The notes beneath the pieces were generated by a model, which worked only from the letters and a program-made list of their open reading frames with translations, was not told where the DNA came from and did not search any database. Positions 11,580-22,100 of a stretch of 64,000 nt of DNA are shown piece after piece (positions within the stretch are counted from its first letter, which is position 1; every line of letters starts with the position of its first letter). Origin of the DNA: Pocillopora verrucosa (taxonomy: Eukaryota; Cnidaria; Anthozoa; Scleractinia; Pocilloporidae); NCBI RefSeq assembly GCF_036669915.1, contig NC_089321.1:1028501-1092500 (forward strand), given 5' to 3'. A program made the position numbers and the translations under genes.

Positions 11580-12450
11580 TCAATTTAAAGTTCTATTTGA
11601 AAAATCTTTTGTTTAATAAAATGTTAATCGAGATTATTGAAATTTCAACCACGTCCAGGCATCATTCAACTTCTCAATGGAAATGTTGTTTGATGCCCGA
11701 GGCAAAAAAGGATGATAATTGCTCATGAGTCTTCCTTAGTTTTTAGTTTTGTTGTCAGCTGTGATTTGTTCTTTAGTTCTTTCCTTTACTTATAGTTCTT
11801 TCTTTATCTTGTTACCCGTAAGTAACTGTTATACCACAACTGGAGCTGCAACGGGTTCCTTCAACCAAATTTAATTTGTATTTGGCTATTCATCGGGTTT
11901 ACTTACGATCTAATTTAACGCTAGAATCTTTGGAACCCCTTCTCACAGCATGAGTTGGAAAGCGAGCCGTGTGAACTCAGAGGGTGAAAGACTGAGTTCT
12001 TATTTAGAGACTCAAACCCATACGCTAAATCGTGATTTCAAAGCAGATATCGTTATCGCCTAGCTTTGCAGTTCATAGTTGACAAAGGAAGGCTACAGAA
12101 CATAACCTATATTTTGTTATGAATAATATGTCTCCATGCATGTCACTGCTGTTAGCCTTCTTTGAGTGTTTTATGTATCAGTAAGTAGGGCAACGTAATA
12201 AAATGATTAGAAAGTGAAAATGCAAGGCGAGCCACTCAGACTTACTCAAATCACGCGAGCCACTCACACTTAATCACATCATGTTTCTTTTAACAGTAAG
12301 TGTAACCAATCAACAATAGTTATTGCTATTCATAACATCAACGAATACCTAGCAAGATAAGGAAATAAAACTGTGAGTTTCTTGTTCTGACTCGAAAAAC
12401 TTAGAGGAATCTTGAATCTTGTTTGTGGTTGTCCCACGTGCGCCCGTCTT
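11580..12450. repeat. Decayed tandem repeat, unit B
   Basis: Second copy of the 9958-11035 repeat, lacking the retroelement-like insertion; about 1.6 kb separates the unit starts. Many substitutions show it is much older than the 16-kb duplication. Confidence 0.85.
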
Positions 12451-12594
12451 CTAACAAAATTGCACTCCCCCTACGGGCTCGTTGTGGTCTTTGAAAGAAA
12501 TTACAAGTGCTGATTTATCCCAAATTGCACGAGAAAAATCATGTGATTACGTATTAAAAATATACATGAAAAAATACGAGATAGTCTATCACAA

Positions 12595-12835
12595 TTATGC
12601 AGATAAGGTTCTTGGCTCACTAACTCTTTACACCCTAAGATCAGTATTCATATTCTCTGTACCGTTCTCTGTGCATTTACTAAGGTGTAGACAAAGAGAA
12701 TTTGTCTAAAAATCAAGAGTTTCTTTAGTTGGTGATCATTTCCTTTATTCTCATGACATTAATGTGCGATTCAGTGGGGATATTGTAAGGAGAAATTAGA
12801 TACTGGTCACTCTTAAGGATTAAAGGGTTAATGTA
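12595..12835. mobile_element. MITE-like element of the 'ccctttaactccc' family (diverged)
   Basis: Shares with 42566-42772 the blocks 'cagtattcatattctc/cagtatgcacattctcc', 'tcctttattctc-tgac-ttaatgt' and 'gtcactctta--g-ttaaagggtt'. Same general family as the copies at 37184, 40545 and 60739. Confidence 0.6.
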
Positions 12836-13650
12836 TTGTCCTGGGTTCACATATCACTTGTACATTTGTTTTGGTGTTCATTCATTGTTTATTTTTCCTT
12901 TTTCCTTCTTTCATTCTTCCATTGACTCGCTTGTGTGTGTGTTCATTTTGTGTCCTTTTGTACTTGTATGTTTTGGTTGTGCATCTGTTTGTTTATTCTT
13001 ACCTTTGTTCTTTCTTTGTTTCCTTTCTTCGTTCATTCTTTTCGTGGCTCGATGGTTTTGTTGCTTTATCACTGTGTTCATTCCCTCGTTTTTTCATTCC
13101 TTCATTCCTCTGTTCCTGTATTTCTTGTGTTCCTCATTCTTTGGGTTCTCAACTCAGGTTTATTAGACCAATATTCGTCTGTTAGTACAATAAGAGGCCC
13201 TATCGAAGCCCATTACAGTATAACATTGCTGTTCCTGGGTCAAAACGGTGCCAAGAAGAAAATTTTCCAAAGGTCGCTTGGTTGCCCCCCCCATCTGACT
13301 ACTGAGCATTACCCAGGAAAATAAGATTTTACTTTTCCTTGCTTCATTTATGGAGGCAAGTATTGCAAAGAAACCAAGTTCTTAATGAACTTATTTCTTT
13401 TTTTCATTGTGGGATGGTACATTTAGCTCCGTCCTAATAGCTGATTTTTCATGCATGTACGTATTGGCAAGCCACACTTTAAACTGTAATTATGCGGTTA
13501 TTGATATGCATGGAAAAAGTACGCGCGTATGATTGGCTAAAAACGAGTGTGAAGTTGCAACATGAGGGCAAATTACAAATGGCGTGCGTGCTGCCAAATG
13601 TCGTCGGTCTTGACTATCTGTGATGCGTTTTTCATGTAAGTTATAAACAA
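12836..13650. other. T-rich non-coding stretch
   Basis: Low-complexity pyrimidine-rich sequence to about 13150, then unremarkable sequence. I looked here for the missing upstream WDR75 exon and found none. Confidence 0.5.
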
Positions 13651-13812
13651 GTAACAATATGATTTCGAGTGCAATTTGGTGTAAATAAGCGCTTATAAAT
13701 TTTTCAAAGACTACAAATTGGACAAGCCCTACTGGCTTGTGCAATTTTGTGGTCTTTGAAAAATTCACTCGTGCCTATGAACTTCGAATTGCACTTGAAA
13801 TCATGTTGTTAC
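13651..13812. mobile_element. MITE with 26-bp terminal inverted repeats
   Basis: Left end 'gtaacaatatgatttcgagt' at 13651 is matched by the reverse complement of the right end (13786-13812) with a few mismatches. The interior is itself an inverted repeat around 'caagccctactggcttg'. Related 'ctcgtgcaatttggaataaataagc' type ends occur near 30030 and 12520. Confidence 0.75.
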
Positions 13813-14394
13813 CTACACGAGCCATGTTAATTGTAAAATTACAGACGTAATTATGCAAAATAATAAAACTATCAAGACAGCAATATTTTTTTTATCATCA
13901 TTATTTTTTATGTTACGTGTAGGTTATCACTCTATGGACCCCAAGTACAAATGAACTGAGAAAGACCCTTGCCTTACCCTACCCTGATGAGGAGATCAAG
14001 TAAGACTTCATATTACGTCACGTCAGATACGTCATATTACTTGTTCGCACAATTCTTTCGTTTGTTATTAACTCATCTACACTCAATTACATGCGTGTTA
14101 CACGCACAGGTGTTCTGAATGCCACTCGGCCCTTTCGAAGCTCAGAGCAGTTGTCCGTACTTCTCTAAGTCAAATAGGAGCCAAGAAAAACATTTTCTAT
14201 GTGGTCGCTTGGCAGACTTCATTCTATGTCTCTACAGCATTACCCAAGAAAATAACAAAACATCTCTTTCCAGGGAACCTATAAATGGTTATGAAATTTG
14301 TGTAATGCGTATATGAATTGATCACACCTGTACGTTGATGATAGCACATGTAGCATTGAATGATTGAGTTGTGTTTGTAAGTTAATGTGGAGAA

Positions 14395-14590
14395 TTTCTA
14401 AAGCTGACATTGTGAGAGTAAGCGCTTTAATCGGAGCAAATGGCACAGGGCTAAAGCCCGAAACATTAGTTTTGTAATTTCTGTACGGTGGCCAATGTAC
14501 TTTATCGACTCAGTTGATCATACCAAATTATCTTACTATAACCCTACTGGAGCAACACCATAGTTTCTTTACAAAATTCCCCCCTTATTT
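14395..14590 (+). mobile_element. Penelope-like/hammerhead-type repeat relic in a WDR75 intron
   Basis: Aligns with 43066-43262: both have inverted 'aagctgac-tt' ends, a 'gggcta-a-gc-cgaaac' block, then 'ggtggccaat', 'actcagttgat', 'taccaaatta' and 'cacca-agtttctt'. Here a GGGC-TAAA-GCCC hairpin is followed by GAAAC, as in hammerhead stem II, but the CUGANGA box is lost. Confidence 0.55.
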
Positions 14591-14784
14591 TGTGAATTAC
14601 TGTTTTATGTATTGTTCCCTTTAAAGGCGGATCAAGTTTGGACATAACAGCTCCTCACAGTACTTGGCCTCCATCACCAATCGGTATCTAACTGTGTGGA
14701 ATCTTCTCTCCTGTACAGGTGAGTAGAAATGTCCAGTTTAATTTTCAGTTGAACGTGGAAAGGAATTCGAGAACTGCATTTGTG

Positions 14785-14812
14785 TTGCTTTGCTTTGCTT
14801 TGCTTTGCTTAC
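14785..14812. repeat. (TTTGC)n microsatellite
   Basis: Five or so tandem copies of a TTTGC pentamer in a WDR75 intron. Confidence 0.9.
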
Positions 14813-17800
14813 CTCAGTAAACACGCAGAATTTCCAATTGAGCGTCGGAAGTAATTCGAGTAATTTTTGGAGTAGTAAATTTTAAATACTCGAAGTTGAA
14901 TAGAATTATGGGATTCTTTTTTTTAAGAATTTTGGCGTCAGGCAAGTAGTAAAAATACTCACAGGTCTAATGGGGGTGCGGAGGGGCCTGTACCTCCCGG
15001 TTCCCCAGAATTTCCGCCCCCCAGCCCCCCCCCCCCCCCCCTTCCTTCACCACCACTGAGTGGAGCGTGTTGCGTGATGATGCCAGAACAACGGCCGCGC
15101 AGAAGACTATGGAAGAGACCGACTAATATTAACTTGTACACTCTGTGATTAATTTGGACAAACAGTCTTTCCACGCTGATTATTTGTGTTTTTCTTTTCT
15201 TTTAGTTTGGTGGAGTGTGGAAGCCCCTGTGACGTGTTTACTGCCTGATCCACAAACAAATCTGATTTGTGTTTTCGTTTCATTCAACAAGAACAAATCA
15301 CACTGTAAGTGGGCCTTGTTATCGTCGTTCTGGTTTTAAGATCATCCGTCTGATCTCAGTGAACTGAATCTTGCTTATAATTCTTAAAACCCATTTACTC
15401 TTAGAATGCAAATTTATTTTACAACCTAAATACACTGTTGAGCAAAAAGGTGCTGAGATTTACGAAGTTCATAAACGGGGAGAATTTGTCCTGACGTAAC
15501 ACCAAAATCTTCGAAATAGCCAACTAGCTAGTTAAAGGTTCGATACTCATGTTTAAAAAATGGCTTTATTTGAGACACTTAACAGGAAGTATGGATGTAC
15601 TTTGCCATAAACAGAAAGGAAATTCTAGTCTAAGTGACAGAGAATTTCCCCCAGTCGTTGAGACTAAACGGAGACAGCTTATTCCCGTTTCCGTGGCATG
15701 AACGGATGACATTCCACACTTTGGTCATCAAACGCACCGACTATCAGAATTTTATCTGGTTTCAAGCCATTTACCGGCGCCATTTATATTCTGAGCAACA
15801 AGAACAAGGAAACTGAGAGTTTTGTCTTCACAACAACCAAAGCGTGTTTAAAAGAAGTTGGGAAACAGAGACAAGAAGTAAATACTATTTAACTTTGTTA
15901 AAAGTGGCCATATATTTTTTTTGAACTATAGTGTACATTTTCGACCCAGCCTCCCCTCATCCTGTAGCTGTTCAGTCCTCTGTGTCCAGGAGGTCGGATG
16001 TGGTGTCAGCGGTCTTCGACAGGGAAAGCGTTTTATGCAGCAACAAAAATGGGAAATCGTTCAAAATGTCGAAACTTTACTTCTTGAATCAGGAGCAGGT
16101 ATGGGAAAATTGCCGTAAGTTTATATGGTTTTTATCAGTGTTGAAGAAAAAACTTAGAGTTTTTGATTGAGTATCTGATGCAGTTCGGTTTTGCGCGAGA
16201 AACCATGACGTTTTTACAAAGTTTGTAAAATTAGCGAACACGTGAGCGATCTACACGTAAAAGCTGTCAAATGCAAGCTATAGGACTTAACGTTACCTTT
16301 TTCCATTTCAGAAACTGTTCACATTGGATTTTGGTGAATCAGAAGATAAAATGAGTCCAGTCAAGTCACAGGTGAGTAACTGTGACCCTGTCAGCCTCAG
16401 GAATGACCAATTCGTAATTTCTTCTTGTAATGTCATAATCAATATCATCACTGTGAAACTTTGTTATTGATCTTAATGATTTTTTTTTGGTCACGTCGTT
16501 TTCCCTCTTTATTTTTGTTTGTTTGTTTGGTTTTTTTTGTTTAATTTTTTAAAAGGTTTTAGTGTTAAACAGTCGAAATAAAAAAAAAACGAGCTCTAAT
16601 CTTGAATTAAAACAGACATATCGTCAAACCTCTAAGAATTTTTCTCCGTAGGAATAGTACGTTGTCCTCTTAAAAGTCAGTGCCGCTGTTTCCAATTGAA
16701 TAAACTACCACATCTGTTCTACCTTTCCTTTCTTTATTTCTATCGAATTGTCGCCTGGCAAAAAGTGGATTTATAGAAGCGAACCGTTTCCACACCCCCA
16801 CCCCACCCTAACTGAGATCCTTTTATTAAGCCAGTGCTTTAGGCTTTGAGTAATGCTTGACTTTTCATTTAAACTTACGTGAGCCAATCAGTCAATGACG
16901 TGATTTTTGACATTGCTTTATTTCAGGAATCTGCTGCGAAGCCAGAAGAGCAAACTGAATTCTATAAGATCTTCGGACAGTCAACGAAGAGTAGTAAGTG
17001 ATGAAGACAGCAGCTGTCTTTCGTAATCTACGGTCTGGTCATCGCCTTCTTTCCTGCAGCTTATAATCTGCGAATGTATTCTTCGTGGCAATTTTTTCCT
17101 GTCAAATCCTCGACCAACACTCGTAAATCTCAATTCTCATTCCAGCCATGGACGGCTTCTTTCCACGTTTCATTTATCTTTGTCTTCTTTTTATCATCAC
17201 TATTATCATTTTTTGAGTTCGTCAATGAAGGTTATCAATTTATCTCTGTTTCAGGAGCGGAGTCCACTTCAGATCACCGCGTCGGTAAAGGTGTCAGGGG
17301 AAATCCATCAAGCGCTGTGGTCAGACAGGTTGGTTCGAAGTGTTTTGATTCCAAAATATAGGCTACTTAAATATTGCTAACCGTAACGAGCTCGAATGCG
17401 GATTTCTTTCTTTGCAGATGCTGCAGACCCCTTCTCATGTTCTTCCTTCAGTTTCCTCTATTTGCTCATCATTTCTGCAGTCACTGTTGGTCAGCAAGCA
17501 ATCCGCGCCAAGGTAACATTTTCTTTTCAAGGTGATATTTTTCTTTTCCAAGTATATAAGCTGAGTTTCGTTACGCATAGACTGCTGGGAAAAGCGCTGC
17601 ATACCAAATAACACGTGTAAAAGGATAAAATTGATGAGCGAAAACAGGCCATGAGGTCTATTTTATGTGAAATTTCGTCTCACTTATTCTGATATGAACA
17701 TTTGTTTTCTTTATTTTTTTGACTTTCTCAGGGAAGATCAAGATAATGACAAGAATAGTGATGATGAAAACGAAGGTAAGTTTTTCAGGACCTTTGCTGA

Positions 17801-18261
17801 AAATCTGTCACACCTCGTGTGAATTACAGCCCTTAGTGACCACTATAGCGCTTAAATGTCGTAAAACCAAACAATATCAGAGCCGAGTAAAGCAAAATCA
17901 GTGCGATTCCAACTACCGTCGACGTTCATTTCAATCCCTTAATTGATTTATTTCTAACTAATAGAGCAATTCTTGTTTTTTTGTTTGTTTTTTAAAATTT
18001 TTTTTCTCCTGCAGTTGAAAGTATGGATGAGGATGAAGACAGCGACGTAGAAACAACGCGTGTTTCCGAAGGAGCTTCCGGGCAAGTTCTTGACTCTTCG
18101 ATGGAAACGACAGACGGTGCTGTTTTGCAAAGCAGGCAACTCAATTCCGGAGAACATTACGCTGATTTTGACAGTGTTAATTTTACCTGGCTAAAAGACT
18201 TCTTCGCCTCCTCTTAAGTCAACTTTGTTGTCGCTAACATCAGATGCAGGATATGTGCGTG

Positions 18262-18267
18262 AATAAA
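18262..18267 (+). promoter_or_regulatory. Poly(A) signal of WDR75, right copy
   Basis: AATAAA 45 bases after the stop codon, identical in context to the left copy. Confidence 0.6.
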
Positions 18268-19184
18268 ACGAAATAATTATTTCATCAAGGAAAATGAAAG
18301 TGAAAAATTAAAACAATACAATTTCCTCAGTGCCGTGTCTCATCTCGAAAGAATGCCCCACAGATGAAGGACAACCATGAGCTCTCTGGAAGAGAAATGT
18401 AAATCTTGTACTTTTGTGGGGAGACCCCTTGCAGTGTAAATTAAAACTGAACAGTGTTGAAAATATATTTACCAACAAGGAAGAAAAGTTTTAAAGTATT
18501 TTATCAGGGATCTGGTTTTCAGGGGAATCAGTCGTCGCCAACAGATTACTAGAACGGACTTTGACTGCCGATCAACTGCCAATGAGGGGAGATCATTACA
18601 AAGCCTCGGGGGGTGGGAGAAAAAAGGAAAATTTTACCGCAAGACATGTTTATGGCGTCCGTGCGCATGTCTCCATTGTACACTTTTTTTGCCTCATTTT
18701 ATAATAAATGGCTGTATTACTTGATATTTTATGCAAAAGAATTAAGGATAAGGGCTGAAGGCTCCAATAACGAATCTCGTACCCAGATCTTACCGTTTAA
18801 CTGTAATTGAGCCGCTTGGCCGTGGACGGTGGATTCAAGACTTCCTAATGACAACTTATACTTCAGAATTCAGCATAATTTAATGTAACGCAATTAAAAT
18901 GTGTTTTATTGATCTTTTTTAAAAGCGACAGTAAAACCCAACACCATGACATACTATCACATTCCTTGTGGGCTTTTAACTGAGTTTTCCTTCAATACGA
19001 TGACTCCATTTATGAATTTAATTCTCATCATTCTATGAAATATTTGCCCTTTAGTCGATACACAGGTCTAAAAATGTTGACACAGAAAAGTAACGCACCC
19101 TCCCTAGTTTAAACACACTTAAAAATCCGCTCCCATTAAACGAAAAAAAAAATGTCAATTCTAGTCATTTTTTGTAATGCTTCG
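18268..19184. other. Intergenic region between convergent 3' ends, right copy
   Basis: Non-coding and equivalent to 2147-3570. It includes the interspersed repeat at 18510-18640 and the join where about 510 bp of the left copy is missing (18511). Confidence 0.5.
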
Positions 19185-22100
19185 CTAGTTGTGTTGCTGA
19201 TCTCCATATGCAAGCAAAGTGTAACCAGCAGGCTTGTCACGTGACTTCTTGAAGATCATCAGCGCGGTACCCATCAATGAAGCGGCGCAAATCACAAGGA
19301 GAGTCATCAGAAGGGAAGAACCGGATCCTAATGGGGAGACTGAGGGCATAAATTATGCGCATATGACAAGGTTACCTAACTTAACTTTTTGGTTAATGGG
19401 CGACGCGAGCCACAAAAAAGAGCTAGAATAATCGATGAATCAACACGTCGAGAAAGATCAGAGACAATTTTAAGGTACTCTTTCGCAACTCGCAGCTGGA
19501 GGCCTTGTTGTCAGGCTAAGAGGGAAATAATAATAGGTTTTTATGTTACTGCTTCAGCACAAATTGAAGAAATCAGTTAAGTATCAGTATGCCATTTTGG
19601 AAACCATCTGAAGGCTGATTTTCACTCTACAACTTAGTCCAATGCGTTCTGCTTTTAAAGTTGTGACAACTTTAGTCGTGCAAAATCGAAAAAGGTTGAA
19701 AAGAGGCCTCAAGGTTTTAAAATATATTTCTGTAGAAACCAATCCCCCGCCGAGTCCCAGCTATCCATAAATAGTTAAATATATAGTTAAATAATAAATA
19801 GCAGCTATCCTAAAATAGTTTGACATTCGCACGGTTAGGCAAATGACAAAGTGTTTGGTCCAATTGACAAGTGATGTCAAGTAACGTTAAGTTCTTAATG
19901 CTGTTTCGCCGTATTCCCGAATCGTCCTCTTTTATCGTTTGTCTCGTATTTCCTCTGTTATTTCTTGTGTGATTTCCATTGTTCTAATTAGTTATAGTAC
20001 GTTTGTAACATTTATTTGAGAAATCACTGGCAATTTTCATGTTTAGTTAAGAGTTCGAGTCGTCCAGAATAAAACTTCTTTACGTCCTAAAGTCATTGCT
20101 TGTACGCTGGTTATAATTAATATTCATTTAGTTGTATGTTACAGACGAGCATCGTGAAATTTTTGATATATTATAGAGATATCTAAAACTGAAAGGTAAT
20201 ATAAGTAACAACTTTTGCACTTTATCTTTGTGTTACATACCATTTGTTCTGAAGTTATTTGCGCGCTTTTCCTCGCGTTTGTTATGAGCTAGATGAAGAG
20301 GACCCTCTGCCAAAAAGTACGTGTCAGTCATTTGACCACCTGCCGCCCGTTTCCCTCGGCCACTCGAAGGACATTTCTGTACGCACTGAGAGTCTGGGTC
20401 AGTTGCATTACATACAGTCACGTGGCAGTGGACAAACACAAACGGATGACCTGCAATAAACTTAAAGGCCTCAAGGCTAAACCGCTGAGCACTGACTGAT
20501 GGCGCAGAATGGTATTGCACAGTTACGTCATTGGGGCATCTAAAAGACAGGTTTGAAGAAAATAAAATGTCAAGTTTTTGAAGAAGGTAAGGAAAGGTCT
20601 CACGTCACAGTGCTGTTCAAAACTTACTGCATAATACTGAGAAGTACTCGCCCGCAGGTCTCAATTCTCAGTTGTGATTTTGATGACCACCTGTGCTATA
20701 AAGCCATGAAAAGAAACACCATAACATATAACATACCCTTTCTTTATAAACCCGTACTTTAAGGGGTTAGACTGATCCTGGGTAGGGGTTGCGAAGCATC
20801 TGTCTGCAATTATCGACAGCTGCTTGTCATCAGAGGTGACTAACACTTCAAAAAACAGACGTTCGCGCAGCACCACACCAATAGGGAAGTCGTCTTTCAT
20901 GTAAGGACTCACGAATCTGTTGTCAGGGAACATATTCAGCGAAAGTGTGAAGTTTCCTTTGCCTTCATCACTGAACACGAGTTTTCTGTTACTTGGCTTC
21001 CAACTGGCAACGGATGATACCACGCCGTACTTGGATAAGTAGCAGCTGAATGGTATTTCTATTTCACGTACGCGTGTTATTACGCCCTTGGCAGCCACAG
21101 GGATTTCCAACACAGCGTTGGAGTAGACGATAGCTGTAGGTGTAAACCTGCGTGTCGTGTTACAGCCATTCAGTGGAGTCGTTAGGAAAAAATGAGTGTT
21201 GGTTTCTCTTGCTCTACAGGTCGTGTCCAGGAGTCGAAGATGCTCACGGTCGAGACCGCGGAGGAGGGACTTGGGGATGACGATGGTCATGTTGTTGCTG
21301 TTGCACTCGACGTCAACCCCTGGAGCTGAAACAAAATTTGAAATGGGAAAAAACAAACTCGAAATTTACTCACCAACCTTATCTCTTTTTGATGGACGTG
21401 AGCTTTCATTTTACTTTTTAACCTGTCATGGTATGGGCTAATGAGTTATAGACCATCCAAATTTCTCAAAAATTTAAAATTCGGGCGATAGGGTGAAGGA
21501 AAAAAGTCACTTCTGAAAACACGTTAGATGCCTGACCCTTAAATGTGTACGTTACTTGCACGATTCCGTTCGCCGACCACTATCGCCTTTGGGGATTAAA
21601 AAGGAAAGAATAGCGGAATAACCAAACAAACATTGGTTGCCATGTGAACTTTAATAAACAAACAACAGCTAAACAACAGTGTAAAAAAAAAAAAAAAAGA
21701 AAAAGGAAAGTAAAACAAAGAAAAAAAGAAGGAGTGCCCATTTGTTATCAAGACAGTATACTAACCATGGCATGTTTTGTTATCTGATGATAAGCTTAGC
21801 TCTGGGTCTGGACATTCACATTTGTAGCCTCCTGCAGTATTGACGCACTTGTGACTGCAGCCACCATTTGACACAGCGCACTCGTTAACATCTGTTGAAA
21901 AGGAGGATAAAAAAATACAACGGATGATAACGCACATCTATTTGGTAAAGTTAAGCTTGATCTGAAGAACCTTCTCTCATAAAAAACTGCCTGGTACTGG
22001 TTGAAATTTGACTGAATCTGCCATAATGTTTAGATGAACTCTTGTTTATATATATAAATACATATATATTGGGAGGAAAAAGGCAAATAAACTACAAGTT

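Larger units (their letters stand above)
13923..18217 (+). pseudogene. WDR75: WDR75, right copy: 5'-truncated, C-terminal ~third only
   Basis: Exons 13923-13999, 14627-14718, 15206-15304, 15932-16098, 16312-16371, 16927-16993, 17255-17328, 17418-17512, 17732-17775, 18015-18217. All introns are GT-AG and every phase joins, giving an open frame of about 325 residues to the stop. It begins VITLWTPSTNELRK, then has WD motifs ITNRYLTVWNLLSC and LYIFDP, the MLQTPSHVLPS block and an acidic C-terminus. By comparison with the vertebrate protein (about 830 residues) the first visible exon falls near residue 510, so the N-terminal propeller is missing. No upstream WDR75 exon is visible back to 9.6 kb. 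I infer a truncated tandem duplicate with no native promoter, although no stop or frameshift is present. Alternatively a very large intron could hide the rest. Confidence 0.75.

Noticed and set aside
12831..13324. Overlapping plus-strand frames rich in Phe/Leu/Ser
   Set aside because: They are products of a T-rich low-complexity tract; similar overlapping frames occur in all three phases.
13000..13922. Missing upstream WDR75 exon
   Set aside because: Searched for a WD-repeat exon ending in phase 0 before 13923; none found, which supports truncation of the right copy.
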